A DNA stretch of 64,000 nucleotides, taken from the NCBI RefSeq assembly GCF_041224425.1, contig NZ_JBGFGL010000071.1, forward strand, positions 186,001-250,000, written 5' to 3'. Positions 33,686-41,752 of this stretch are shown here, one piece after another. The position numbers and the translations under genes were made by a program. The stretch is from Psychroserpens sp041224425. Lineage in GTDB: Bacteria > Bacteroidota > Bacteroidia > Flavobacteriales > Flavobacteriaceae. Each line of letters opens with the position of its first letter. Within the stretch, counting starts at the first letter, position 1. The notes beneath the pieces are model-generated. The model was given only the letters and a program-made list of their open reading frames with translations, made no database searches and was not told the DNA's origin.

Positions 33686-34237
33686 TTGAAGTCACTTTTT
33701 CAGAAATATAAATCTGTCGTTACATTTATCTTTACCTTTCTTGCAGTTTATTTTGTTTTGACTTTTGCCTATAAATTTTATTTGGATTGGTCTGATGGTT
33801 CAAAATTTTATCCCGATTATTTTACGAATTTGGTGGCACGACAAAGCGAGTCTTTAATACAAACTTTTGGTTACGAATCGAGAATTTCACCACATCCTGA
33901 GGAACCTTCCATGAAATTGATTGTCAATGGAAAATTTGTAGCACGAGTTGTGGAAGGCTGTAACTCCATAAGTGTTATTATTTTATTTGTGTCCTTTATT
34001 GCTGCTTTTGCTGGACGATTTAAGCCTACGTTTATTTATTTGCTATCAGGAAGTGTTCTGATTTATGTGGTTAACTTGGTACGAATAGTAATTCTTTCTA
34101 TCGGATTGTACCATTACCCATGGAGACGAGAAATTTTGCATACAGTTATTTTTCCTCTGATCATTTATGGAATGGTCTTTTTGCTTTGGATGTTTTGGGT
34201 GAACCGTTTTGCTAAATTAAAAACAAAACATGTCTAA
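33686..34237 (+). CDS. xrtF: Exosortase family protein XrtF
   Basis: Membrane transpeptidase-like protein of the exosortase/archaeosortase superfamily, with about five helices and 183 residues. The catalytic triad is visible: Cys92 in RVVEGCNSISV, Arg133 in VVNLVRIV, and His152 in REILHTVIFP. Relatives process proteins with C-terminal sorting tags and hand them on to surface glycosylation. The start is TTG (33686); the closest ATG (33676) is out of frame and the frame upstream closes at a stop at 33668. The downstream partner gene overlaps by 8 bases. No tagged substrate gene lies in this window. Confidence 0.93.
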   Translation: MKSLFQKYKSVVTFIFTFLAVYFVLTFAYKFYLDWSDGSKFYPDYFTNLVARQSESLIQTFGYESRISPHPEEPSMKLIVNGKFVARVVEGCNSISVIILFVSFIAAFAGRFKPTFIYLLSGSVLIYVVNLVRIVILSIGLYHYPWRREILHTVIFPLIIYGMVFLLWMFWVNRFAKLKTKHV

Positions 34238-34658
34238 ACCAGTGAAATACATATTGCTATTAGTGCTAATTGGTTTATTGGTTTTAATTCGCGTTTTTGA
34301 AGACGAACTATTTTACGATCCTTACTTATTGTTTTTTAAAAGTGATTATTTGCACATCGATTCACCAAGGCGTGAGGTTTTGAAACTAACCTTGTTCACG
34401 ACTTTACGATATGTCTTGAATTCAGCAATTTCTCTAGGAATTATTTATGTGTTTTTTAGGGATAAATCCATTATTCGCTTCTCGGTAGTCATTTATGCTA
34501 TAGCCTATGTGATTTTAATTGCGGCATTTCTGTATTTTGTCATTCATCCTAGGCAAGAGGATTACTATCTATTTTTTAATTTAAGACGATTTTTGATACA
34601 GCCGATTTTGTTGCTATTACTTCTGCCCGCATTTTATTATTACAAGATAAAGCAGTAG
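34230..34658 (+). CDS. Exosortase F system-associated membrane protein
   Basis: A 142-residue integral membrane protein with four or five helices. It begins with ILLLVLIGLLVLIRVFEDELFYDP and has FFKSDYLHIDSPRREVLKL and VIHPRQEDYYLFFNLRRFLIQP, the pattern I know for the protein found beside XrtF in flavobacteria. Its role is unknown; the fixed position next to the exosortase suggests a subunit or partner. Its ATG overlaps the xrtF stop by 8 bases. Confidence 0.9.
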   Translation: MSKPVKYILLLVLIGLLVLIRVFEDELFYDPYLLFFKSDYLHIDSPRREVLKLTLFTTLRYVLNSAISLGIIYVFFRDKSIIRFSVVIYAIAYVILIAAFLYFVIHPRQEDYYLFFNLRRFLIQPILLLLLLPAFYYYKIKQ

Positions 34659-34665
34659 TGTTAAG

Positions 34666-34679
34666 GCTTTTCTAAAAGC
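34666..34679. promoter_or_regulatory. Palindrome GCTTTT-CT-AAAAGC before the metal cluster
   Basis: A perfect 6+6 inverted repeat with a two-base centre, 24 bases ahead of the -7 box at 34703. The loop is too small for a terminator hairpin, so a protein-binding operator at the -33 position is more likely. Confidence 0.3.
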
Positions 34680-34702
34680 TTACAATACCCTTAATTTTTT
34701 TG

Positions 34703-34710
34703 TACTTTTG
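34703..34710 (+). promoter_or_regulatory. -7 promoter box of the metal-handling cluster
   Basis: TACTTTTG, exact TAnnTTTG, 11 bases upstream of the ATG at 34722. No TTG at -33. The short distance implies a very short leader. Confidence 0.45.
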
Positions 34711-34721
34711 TACTTGAAATT

Positions 34722-35135
34722 ATGCTTAAGCAAATTACATATAAGATGTTTTCGGCCTTCATGGCAATAATGGTCTTGTTTTTAACAGTGTCTTTTACTG
34801 TAGAAAAACACTACTGTGGAGGTGTTTTAATTGATTCAGCTGTTTTTACAAAAGCAAAAAAGTGTGGCATGGAAATGTCAACTTCGAAAGCTTCAACAGC
34901 AACAATGAAACATTGCTGTAAGGACACAAAAGAAGTTGTTAAGGGACAGGACCAACTTAAAACATCAAAAGTTGATAATCTTTCATTTGAACAGCAACTT
35001 TTCGTTGCATCTTATTTTTACACTTACCTAAAACCTTTCGAGCAGTTACCTAAGCTCGTGATACCTTTCAAAGACTATAAACCACCCAATATTACGAGGG
35101 AAATTTATGTTCTTGATGAGGTATTCCTTATTTAA
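34722..35135 (+). CDS. HYC_CC_PP family exported protein
   Basis: A 137-residue protein with an N-terminal hydrophobic segment (about 8-27) and the three marks that name this family: HYC at 30-32, CC at 65-66, and PP at 121-122. Together with His30, Cys32, Cys48, His64 and the Cys pair these give a plausible site for a soft metal such as copper. The C-terminal part has aromatic, membrane-proximal character (VASYFYTYLKPFEQLP). Function is not established. It is the first gene of a cluster with HMA-MauE, TonB receptor and HMA genes, which points to metal handling. Confidence 0.85.
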   Translation: MLKQITYKMFSAFMAIMVLFLTVSFTVEKHYCGGVLIDSAVFTKAKKCGMEMSTSKASTATMKHCCKDTKEVVKGQDQLKTSKVDNLSFEQQLFVASYFYTYLKPFEQLPKLVIPFKDYKPPNITREIYVLDEVFLI

Positions 35136-35208
35136 TGTTTAGTATTCAAAACGTTTGATTGAGATTTTAAATCTCGAATTTATTGAATCACTAATACATT
35201 TTATAATC

Positions 35209-35940
35209 ATGATACATACATATACAATCTCAGGTATGACCTGTGGCAACTGTGTGGCGACAGTTGAAAAGGCTTTGTTGGATGTTGATCAAATTGATGA
35301 TGCTGATGCCAATTTGGAATCGTCTTCAGTTACCATTCATACGAATGCTGATATTTCATTGGAAAAACTTCAAAAAGCATTGCCATCCAAATACAAAATA
35401 TCTAAAACAGATACCAAAAATGTTTTTGCAAACAATACCACTTCAAAGGAAGCTGAACAAAGTGAATGGAAACAATTGTTTCCGTTATTCTTAATCTTTG
35501 CTTATTTGTTTGCTGCTTCAATTTTATTGAATAAAAATCTATGGAGTGTTCAAAATTTTATGCTGGATTTTATGGGTTTATTTTACATTGTCTTTAGCTT
35601 TTTTAAGTTTTTAGACTATAAAGGATTTCCACAATCTTTTAGAATGTACGATCCTTTGGCGAAAGCAATTCCATTTTACGGATGGCTGTATCCTTTTTTG
35701 GAACTAGCATTGGGATTACTGTTTTTGATGCGCCTTGAAATCCCATTGGCATTGATTGCAACTCTGATCATTCTAGGAATTACAACAGTTGGTGTTGCAC
35801 GAACATTGTTGAAAAAAAATGCCATACAGTGTGCTTGCCTAGGAACGGCCTTAAAACTTCCTATGACCAAAGCGACTTTAATCGAGAACAGCATTATGAT
35901 CGTCATGGCGATTGTCATGTTACTTAAAACCTATAATTAG
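35209..35940 (+). CDS. HMA domain fused to MauE/DoxX-like membrane domain
   Basis: A 243-residue protein, start taken at the ATG at 35209; the longer frame begins with TTG and adds 18 residues without homology that I recognise. Residues 1-68 are a heavy-metal-associated ferredoxin-like domain with the CxxC at Cys12 and Cys15 (GMTCGNC). From about 95 there are four membrane helices of the MauE/DoxX redox-associated family, with a C-terminal cysteine pair in IQCACLG followed by a helix. The HMA domain can take up Cu(I) and the membrane part may transfer metal or electrons. Its stop directly abuts the ATG of the TonB receptor gene. Confidence 0.88.
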   Translation: MIHTYTISGMTCGNCVATVEKALLDVDQIDDADANLESSSVTIHTNADISLEKLQKALPSKYKISKTDTKNVFANNTTSKEAEQSEWKQLFPLFLIFAYLFAASILLNKNLWSVQNFMLDFMGLFYIVFSFFKFLDYKGFPQSFRMYDPLAKAIPFYGWLYPFLELALGLLFLMRLEIPLALIATLIILGITTVGVARTLLKKNAIQCACLGTALKLPMTKATLIENSIMIVMAIVMLLKTYN

Positions 35941-38181
35941 ATGAGAACTATAGTTATAATATTGTTGATGGTTCCATTCCTGGTTGGTTCTCAAGAGCAG
36001 CTATCAGGAGAGATCTTGGAGCTTACTAATGATAATAAAGAACAGCCGCTTTTTGGAGCTAATGTATTTTGGCTCAATACCACAGTTGGAGCGGTTACGG
36101 ATTTGGATGGAAAGTTTAGCATTCCATATCAAAAGACCTACAAAAAATTGGTGATTAGTTATGTTGGGTATCAAACCGATACCTTAACAATCGATTCGCC
36201 AAAATATATCAAGCATATTCTAAAGCCCAATAGCCAACTCGATGAAGTGACTGTAGTAACAAGAAAACAATCTACAGCTAAATCGTATTTCAAGTCCGCT
36301 AATGTGATTACGGTTAATAGCGATGAGTTGTTAAAAGCAGCATGTTGTAATTTGTCTGAGAGCTTTGAAACCAATCCTTCGATTGATGTAAATTTTTCGG
36401 ATGCTGTAACAGGAACACGGCAAATTAAAATGTTGGGTTTAACCAGTAAGTATATTTTGATTACTACTGAAAACATTCCTTCAATAAGAGGTGCTTCTCA
36501 AGCATTCGGATTGAGTTTTATTCCCGGAACATGGGTTGAAAGCATCCAAATTACGAAAGGTGCTGGAAGCGTAACCAATGGGTTTGAAAGTATTGCTGGA
36601 CAAATCAATGCAGAGTTGCAAAAACCAACGAAGGACGATCGCGTTTTTGTAAATCTGTATACAGCTACCAATCAACGTTACGAACTGAATACGCATCTCA
36701 ATACCAGAGTGACTGAGAAGTGGAGTACAGGCTTATATATTCATGGCAATACACGCCAAATGAAAAACGACGTCAATAATGATGGTTTTTTGGATATGCC
36801 TTTGAGTGATCAGGTCAATGTATTGAATAGATGGCAATATACCAACCCTGAAAAGGGATTGGTAAGCTTCATAAATCTCAGGTATTTAAGTGATGCCAAA
36901 CAATCAGGTCAAGTCGATTTTGATCCAGATCGCGACAAGTTTACCACTAATTTTTGGGGCAGTGAAATCGAAACAAAGCGTTTCGAACTAACCACAAAGT
37001 TTGGTTACGTGAACCCTGAAATTCCATGGCAAAGCTTAGGTGTGCAATTGGCTTATAGTACGCATAATCAAAAATCATACTTTGGATTAAATAGATATGA
37101 TATCAACCATAATAGTGTCTATTCAAACGTGATTTATAATTCTATTATAAGCGATTCCAGACATAAAATCAAAACGGGTTTGAGTTTTACCTACGATCAT
37201 TATGATGAGCTGGCTATCAATACAGAATTTGAACGTAGTGAACGCTCTTTCGGTGGTTTTTTCGAATACTCCTATGACAATTTGGATAAACTGTCTTTAA
37301 CAGCTGGAGTTCGTTTTGACACCCATAATTTGTTGGGTGAATTTATAACTCCAAGATTACATATACGATATACACCTTGGGAGAAATCGGCTTGGCGTTT
37401 TTCTGTTGGAAGAGGGATTCGCAGTGCCAATATTTTTGCTGAAAACCAGAATATGTTTGCAACGTCAAGGCAGATTAATATCTTGGATACTAATGGAAGT
37501 ATCTATGGCTTAGACCCAGAAATTGCATGGAATTATGGTGTTTCCTTCTTGCAAGGGTTTAATCTTTTTAGTCGTAAGGCAGATGTAACAATCGATTTTT
37601 ATCGAACCGATTTTCAGAATCAAGTGGTTGTGGATTGGGAAAATCCGCAAGAAGTTAATTTCTACAACTTGAAAGGTGATAGCTTTGCCAATAGTTTACA
37701 GGTAGAATTCAATTATAATGTATTTGAACGTTTTGACATCAGAACCGCTTATAAGTATTACGATGTGCAAACCGATTATCTTATAGGAAAACGCTCTAAA
37801 CCTTTGATTCCTAAACATCGACTTTTCGCTAATGCTTCTTATGAAACAAAAGCAGAAGAGAGCTCTGGTTCTCAATGGAAATTTGATGCCACCTACAACT
37901 GGTTAAGCGAGCAGCGATTTACTTCAACAGCTACAAATCCGATAGCATACAGATTACCAAATCAATCACCAACCATTGGTACTTTGAATGCTCAGGTAAC
38001 TAAAGTGTTTTCAGAAAAATTTGAAGTATATTTAGGTGGTGAAAACATTACAAACGTAAGACAAGAGAATCCTGTTTTAGGAGCAGACAACCCTTTTGGG
38101 CCAAATTTTGATACCACCTTTGTATATGGTCCGATTTTTGGAAGTATGTATTACGCAGGATTACGATATCGATTAAACTAA
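35941..38181 (+). CDS. TonB-dependent outer membrane receptor
   Basis: A 746-residue outer-membrane receptor. A signal peptide (about 1-16) precedes a carboxypeptidase-regulatory-like domain (about 18-98, with TVGAVTDLDGKFSIPY), a plug domain (about 100-225, with LSESFETNPSIDVNFSDAVTGTRQIKMLGL and VNGFESIAGQINAEL-like segments) and a 22-strand barrel ending in YYAGLRYRLN. The plug region has a CC pair at about residues 133-134 (KAACCNLSE), unusual in such receptors and possibly metal-binding. Gene context suggests the ligand is a metal, likely copper, or a metal chelate. It follows the HMA-MauE gene without a gap. Confidence 0.93.
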   Translation: MRTIVIILLMVPFLVGSQEQLSGEILELTNDNKEQPLFGANVFWLNTTVGAVTDLDGKFSIPYQKTYKKLVISYVGYQTDTLTIDSPKYIKHILKPNSQLDEVTVVTRKQSTAKSYFKSANVITVNSDELLKAACCNLSESFETNPSIDVNFSDAVTGTRQIKMLGLTSKYILITTENIPSIRGASQAFGLSFIPGTWVESIQITKGAGSVTNGFESIAGQINAELQKPTKDDRVFVNLYTATNQRYELNTHLNTRVTEKWSTGLYIHGNTRQMKNDVNNDGFLDMPLSDQVNVLNRWQYTNPEKGLVSFINLRYLSDAKQSGQVDFDPDRDKFTTNFWGSEIETKRFELTTKFGYVNPEIPWQSLGVQLAYSTHNQKSYFGLNRYDINHNSVYSNVIYNSIISDSRHKIKTGLSFTYDHYDELAINTEFERSERSFGGFFEYSYDNLDKLSLTAGVRFDTHNLLGEFITPRLHIRYTPWEKSAWRFSVGRGIRSANIFAENQNMFATSRQINILDTNGSIYGLDPEIAWNYGVSFLQGFNLFSRKADVTIDFYRTDFQNQVVVDWENPQEVNFYNLKGDSFANSLQVEFNYNVFERFDIRTAYKYYDVQTDYLIGKRSKPLIPKHRLFANASYETKAEESSGSQWKFDATYNWLSEQRFTSTATNPIAYRLPNQSPTIGTLNAQVTKVFSEKFEVYLGGENITNVRQENPVLGADNPFGPNFDTTFVYGPIFGSMYYAGLRYRLN

Positions 38182-38193
38182 AAATAAACAAGG

Positions 38194-38547
38194 ATGAAAA
38201 ATTTAATATTAGTATTGACCTTTTTATTAACTACAGTAAGCTTTGCCCAAAATAAAAATGCTAAGGCTTCCATTGAAGTGGATGGCGTTTGCTTAATGTG
38301 TAAAGAACGCATTGAAAAAGCAGCCATAAGAACCAAAGGTGTAAAATCTGCCATTTGGAATGTGAAAACACACGAGTTAAAATTGATTTATGACGAACGA
38401 AAAACAAATTTAGATACCATTCAGAAGCACATTATTGCTGTTGGTCACGATACCAAAGACATGAAAGCGACTGATGAAGCCTATAATAGTGTACATGCTT
38501 GTTGTAAGTATCGTGATATTGACGTCCAAAAGGACCACAAAAATTAG
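38194..38547 (+). CDS. Exported heavy-metal-associated (HMA) protein
   Basis: A 117-residue protein with a cleavable signal peptide (about 1-19, ending VSFAQ), then an HMA fold with Cys33 and Cys36 in GVCLMCKER. A second Cys pair lies near the C-terminus in HACCKYRD. It should be a periplasmic metal carrier, receiving from or delivering to the receptor encoded 12 bases upstream. It resembles periplasmic copper chaperones more than the cytosolic CopZ because of the signal peptide. Its stop overlaps the end of the convergent gene by 4 bases, and its terminator lies inside that gene. Confidence 0.9.
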   Translation: MKNLILVLTFLLTTVSFAQNKNAKASIEVDGVCLMCKERIEKAAIRTKGVKSAIWNVKTHELKLIYDERKTNLDTIQKHIIAVGHDTKDMKATDEAYNSVHACCKYRDIDVQKDHKN

Positions 38548-39191
38548 TAGGTACTCAAAGTAGATAACATACCATTACAGTTTTCAATGCCACGTTCCGT
38601 GGCATTTTTTTTGATTATTAATGCGCCATAAATACTTTGCAAAATATTCTTTAACAAGGTTTCATCTTGAAAAGCAAATTGGCCTTGTCGCATGAGGTCA
38701 TAATTGACATGGTTGATGAGATAATCTCCCAAATATTCACGATGGATGATTTCAAGTCTTTCATAATCCTTTAAGATGGATTTGTAACTTGAGTAGTGCG
38801 ATTCAATAGCAGATTTGATTTTAAAATCATCAATGAGTTTATAGTCGCCTGAATTGACCATCGTTTGATAGGTAATGTCCTTTGGAAAAAAAGAAGATAA
38901 ACCAAATACAGAAAACAGCTCTTGAGTACGTTTTATTTTTTCTGGGTTTTCAGTATTCAGAAGCGGCATGAAACCATTGAGTGTTTGAATTTTAGCTCCA
39001 ATTGCATTTGCGTTTTCCTGAAGGGTTTTCTTATCGGCTTCAATGTCTTGCTTGATGTTGCTTAAATATTGTGTCTTAAGTGTTTCATTGGTCTTCAATT
39101 CAGAACATTTGTTCATGCTGAATGCAATGGTAATACCTATGATTACAATTAGAATTTCTCCAAGCGTGTATTGCCAGTTGATCTTTTTCAT
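38544..39191 (-). CDS. DUF6090-like membrane-anchored protein
   Basis: A 215-residue protein with one N-terminal membrane helix (about 9-25, YTLGEILIVIIGITIAFSM) and a mostly helical extracytoplasmic part. The start INWQYTLGEILIVIIGI and NIKQDIEADKKTLQ match the flavobacterial DUF6090 type as I remember it. Function is unknown. The last 25 codons also contain the plus-strand terminator of the convergent HMA gene, so this coding end has a second constraint. The gene follows the 789-residue surface protein gene by 10 bases on the same strand. Confidence 0.75.
   Translation of the reverse strand: MKKINWQYTLGEILIVIIGITIAFSMNKCSELKTNETLKTQYLSNIKQDIEADKKTLQENANAIGAKIQTLNGFMPLLNTENPEKIKRTQELFSVFGLSSFFPKDITYQTMVNSGDYKLIDDFKIKSAIESHYSSYKSILKDYERLEIIHREYLGDYLINHVNYDLMRQGQFAFQDETLLKNILQSIYGALIIKKNATERGIENCNGMLSTLSTY
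38586..38612 (+). terminator. Intragenic terminator of the metal cluster
   Basis: 9-base perfect arms (38586-38594, 38598-38606), 3-base loop, and an 8-base T-run on the plus strand. It lies within the coding end of the convergent DUF6090-like gene, where it encodes the residues KNATERGIEN on the other strand. Confidence 0.9.
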
Positions 39192-39201
39192 AAGCTATTA
39201 A

Positions 39202-41571
39202 TTATTCTAACGTTAGGGTTTTGATTTCAGATATTAGAGTGCCATCATCTGCAATTCCTTCGATATATAATTTGATCACCTTTGTTTCAGTTTTTGGAAG
39301 CAGAATTTTTGATGACACATTTTGAGGTAGCTCTAATTTAGGTATCCAGCTAATGACGCCATATTCTTTAAAAAAACTATTATTATAAGAATTGTAGAGT
39401 GGTGTATAAAACGTTTTGGGAGAAGTAAATCCAATAGTAGGTTCACTAACGGTGTAGTTAGCACTTACTTTACTGGCTTCCTTGATATCAAAAACTGAAT
39501 TTTCTTTCATGTAAATCCGTATCACACCACCTGAGCCACCACTCATGCTTTGACCAAGCCCTCTTTTGTCAATATAAATTTTTTCAATGTTAGCCGAAGG
39601 CAATTCATATAAAACATTGAAACTTTGCAGTTGCACATCATCAAGATAGATGGTTGGTTCAGGATATTGCTCGCCACTAATACTGTTTGGAATTCGTGAC
39701 TGTATGACAACTTGTCCAAAAGTTTGCGACACTTTATAACCATGGGTTCTTAGATAGGAAATGACATCTGGATAGGTAAGACCAGCATTTTCATCAAATA
39801 TTTTTGTGCTTTTCTTGAATGAGCGTTCAAAAGATTGGAAACCTACTACAGGTGTTTTTTTCTTAGAGGAAGAAACCACTACTACTTCATCAAGATCAAC
39901 GGTTGAGTTTTGTGTCCAGTTTTCTAAAATAGGTTTACCATAGGTTTTCTGAAATTTGTATACATCAACGGTTTTACTGCTCAAGCTATCAATAGAATTA
40001 AATACCTTATAAGTTACATTTAGAGTTGGTTTTAAAAACTGCATCTTTTTATTCACATAGGAGAACTTTAAATTTTCATTATCTGCAACTTTGAAATTTG
40101 GAATTTTAAAGCCTTTATTTTTATCGAGAGGAATAAACTGTGCTGAATAATATTGGGTTGAATACATGTACAGACTATCAGCATCGGCATAATTGCCATT
40201 GATGCCTCCGGCTAAGGTAATTCCTTGTTCAAAATCATAAACTTCGGTTGGAGGGTTTTTGAAAATATCATTCCATTCGTATCGACTCCAACCTTGGGTA
40301 AGTAAGAGGAGATCTAGATCTTCACTTTTTTCAGCATTAGGTTTATAAAAATAATATTGAGGGGTTTCAATATAGCCTTTTACATAAGGTCTTAAATAAA
40401 ATGCTGAAATAATGTTATGATTGGGTTGATAGCTAATGGTAGTTTCGGGTAGGACTGAAATACTAAGATTGAAATTTTCCTTCTTGTAATGATACATTGA
40501 TAGCGCAAGGCTATCATTAATGCTAGGTAATTGGGATAGGAAAACCGATTCGCTTTTTAAAGAACTGCTATTGAAAAACAAGCGTTCATTAATAGGTCTG
40601 TTTTCAGAATCTATAAGTGTAATCGTGTTGACGCCTTCGAACAAGACCTCTTTGTTAAGTGCGAGTGATTTCCTGGTTGATTGACCAAAAGATAATGGTA
40701 AAAGTTTCATGTCACCATCTTTGTGAATAGCAATTTTAAAGGATTTGTTTTTAATGTTTTTCAAGGTTTCGTTGTTGGTATAAAACGACATGACGATTTC
40801 ATTTTTATCACTATTGTTAATGAGCATGCTTATACCTTCCAATTCCGCTTTTGGAAGCTGTTTTGTAATGGTTTCTCCATTTTTAAAAGTGATTTCAGCA
40901 GTGTAAGCTTTATTGGGTTCAGGTCGAAAAATGAATTTCCCCATTCCAAAGGTATTGGATTCAAAAGTCAGCAATTCAAAATTTTCACTGTCTAACACTT
41001 TACCTTTTACAACAACACCTTGTCCGAGATGATCAATTGCCTTAAAGCCTATGTGGTTTTTGGTGTCAGCGATACAGTGACCACCTTCCGGTAAAAATTG
41101 AAAATCATAGGAAATCGCTTCTTTTTGAGGCTCAGCATAGTTTTTGTCAACTATGAGTATCTTTTGAACAAAAGCATCATTTTCCTTAAAATTCTGCATC
41201 CAATTGGTGGAAGCTTTCACATAGTAAGTTCCTGAAGTATATGTGGAATCAATCTTGAAACTTCCATGAGCTCGTCCGTTTTCGGCTAAGAATAGTTGTT
41301 TTTTTATTTGTTTTCCTTCAGAATTATAAATGCCGACATATATATTAGTGGTTTCTTTGAATACCTTGTGCTGTCTTCGATCGTAGGTATAGGTTTTAAA
41401 CCAAATTTCCTCACCAGAAATGAACGTTGTTTTGTTTAGGTGAACAAACATTGTTTCTCTTGGAAGGTTGAAATACTCAGGATATGCGGTTTCTATTTTA
41501 GGATTAGATTGGCTAAGAACATTTAAAGGGAGACTTAGAAAAAATATAAGATAGAACAATTGATATTTCAT
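39202..41571 (-). CDS. Exported protein with MG2-like and TonB plug domains, no barrel
   Basis: A 789-residue exported protein with a signal peptide (about 1-20). The N-terminal half is a row of beta-sandwich domains of macroglobulin (MG2) style: VHLNKTTFISGEEIWFKTYTY and GTYYVKASTNWM are typical. Around 575-690 is a TonB-receptor plug-like domain (VVVSSSKKKTPVVGF, YPDVISYLRTHGYKV, GGSGGVIRIYMKENS). No beta-barrel follows; only about 95 residues of further beta structure. It thus cannot be a transporter by itself and may be a periplasmic or surface partner of an outer-membrane system. Function unknown. It is the first gene of a pair with the DUF6090-like gene. Confidence 0.82.
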   Translation of the reverse strand: MKYQLFYLIFFLSLPLNVLSQSNPKIETAYPEYFNLPRETMFVHLNKTTFISGEEIWFKTYTYDRRQHKVFKETTNIYVGIYNSEGKQIKKQLFLAENGRAHGSFKIDSTYTSGTYYVKASTNWMQNFKENDAFVQKILIVDKNYAEPQKEAISYDFQFLPEGGHCIADTKNHIGFKAIDHLGQGVVVKGKVLDSENFELLTFESNTFGMGKFIFRPEPNKAYTAEITFKNGETITKQLPKAELEGISMLINNSDKNEIVMSFYTNNETLKNIKNKSFKIAIHKDGDMKLLPLSFGQSTRKSLALNKEVLFEGVNTITLIDSENRPINERLFFNSSSLKSESVFLSQLPSINDSLALSMYHYKKENFNLSISVLPETTISYQPNHNIISAFYLRPYVKGYIETPQYYFYKPNAEKSEDLDLLLLTQGWSRYEWNDIFKNPPTEVYDFEQGITLAGGINGNYADADSLYMYSTQYYSAQFIPLDKNKGFKIPNFKVADNENLKFSYVNKKMQFLKPTLNVTYKVFNSIDSLSSKTVDVYKFQKTYGKPILENWTQNSTVDLDEVVVVSSSKKKTPVVGFQSFERSFKKSTKIFDENAGLTYPDVISYLRTHGYKVSQTFGQVVIQSRIPNSISGEQYPEPTIYLDDVQLQSFNVLYELPSANIEKIYIDKRGLGQSMSGGSGGVIRIYMKENSVFDIKEASKVSANYTVSEPTIGFTSPKTFYTPLYNSYNNSFFKEYGVISWIPKLELPQNVSSKILLPKTETKVIKLYIEGIADDGTLISEIKTLTLE

Positions 41572-41651
41572 GTTTTAAGCTATTATGACTTAAAGTTACT
41601 ATTAAATTTGAATTCTGATTTAAATCAAGACCATGAATTGTTTCAAAAAAG

Positions 41652-41681
41652 AAAAGCCTTTGATTTCTATCAAAGGCTTTT
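41652..41681 (-). terminator. Terminator of groES-groEL
   Basis: 12-base perfect arms (41652-41663, 41670-41681) with a 6-base loop and T-rich sequence on both strands, about 70 bases past the groEL stop. Nothing on the plus strand ends here. Confidence 0.8.
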
Positions 41682-41752
41682 TTATTTCTCTGAACTCATT
41701 TCTTATGGTATTTATCCGTAAGAGTGAGTAACTCATCTGTGACGATTCGCCA

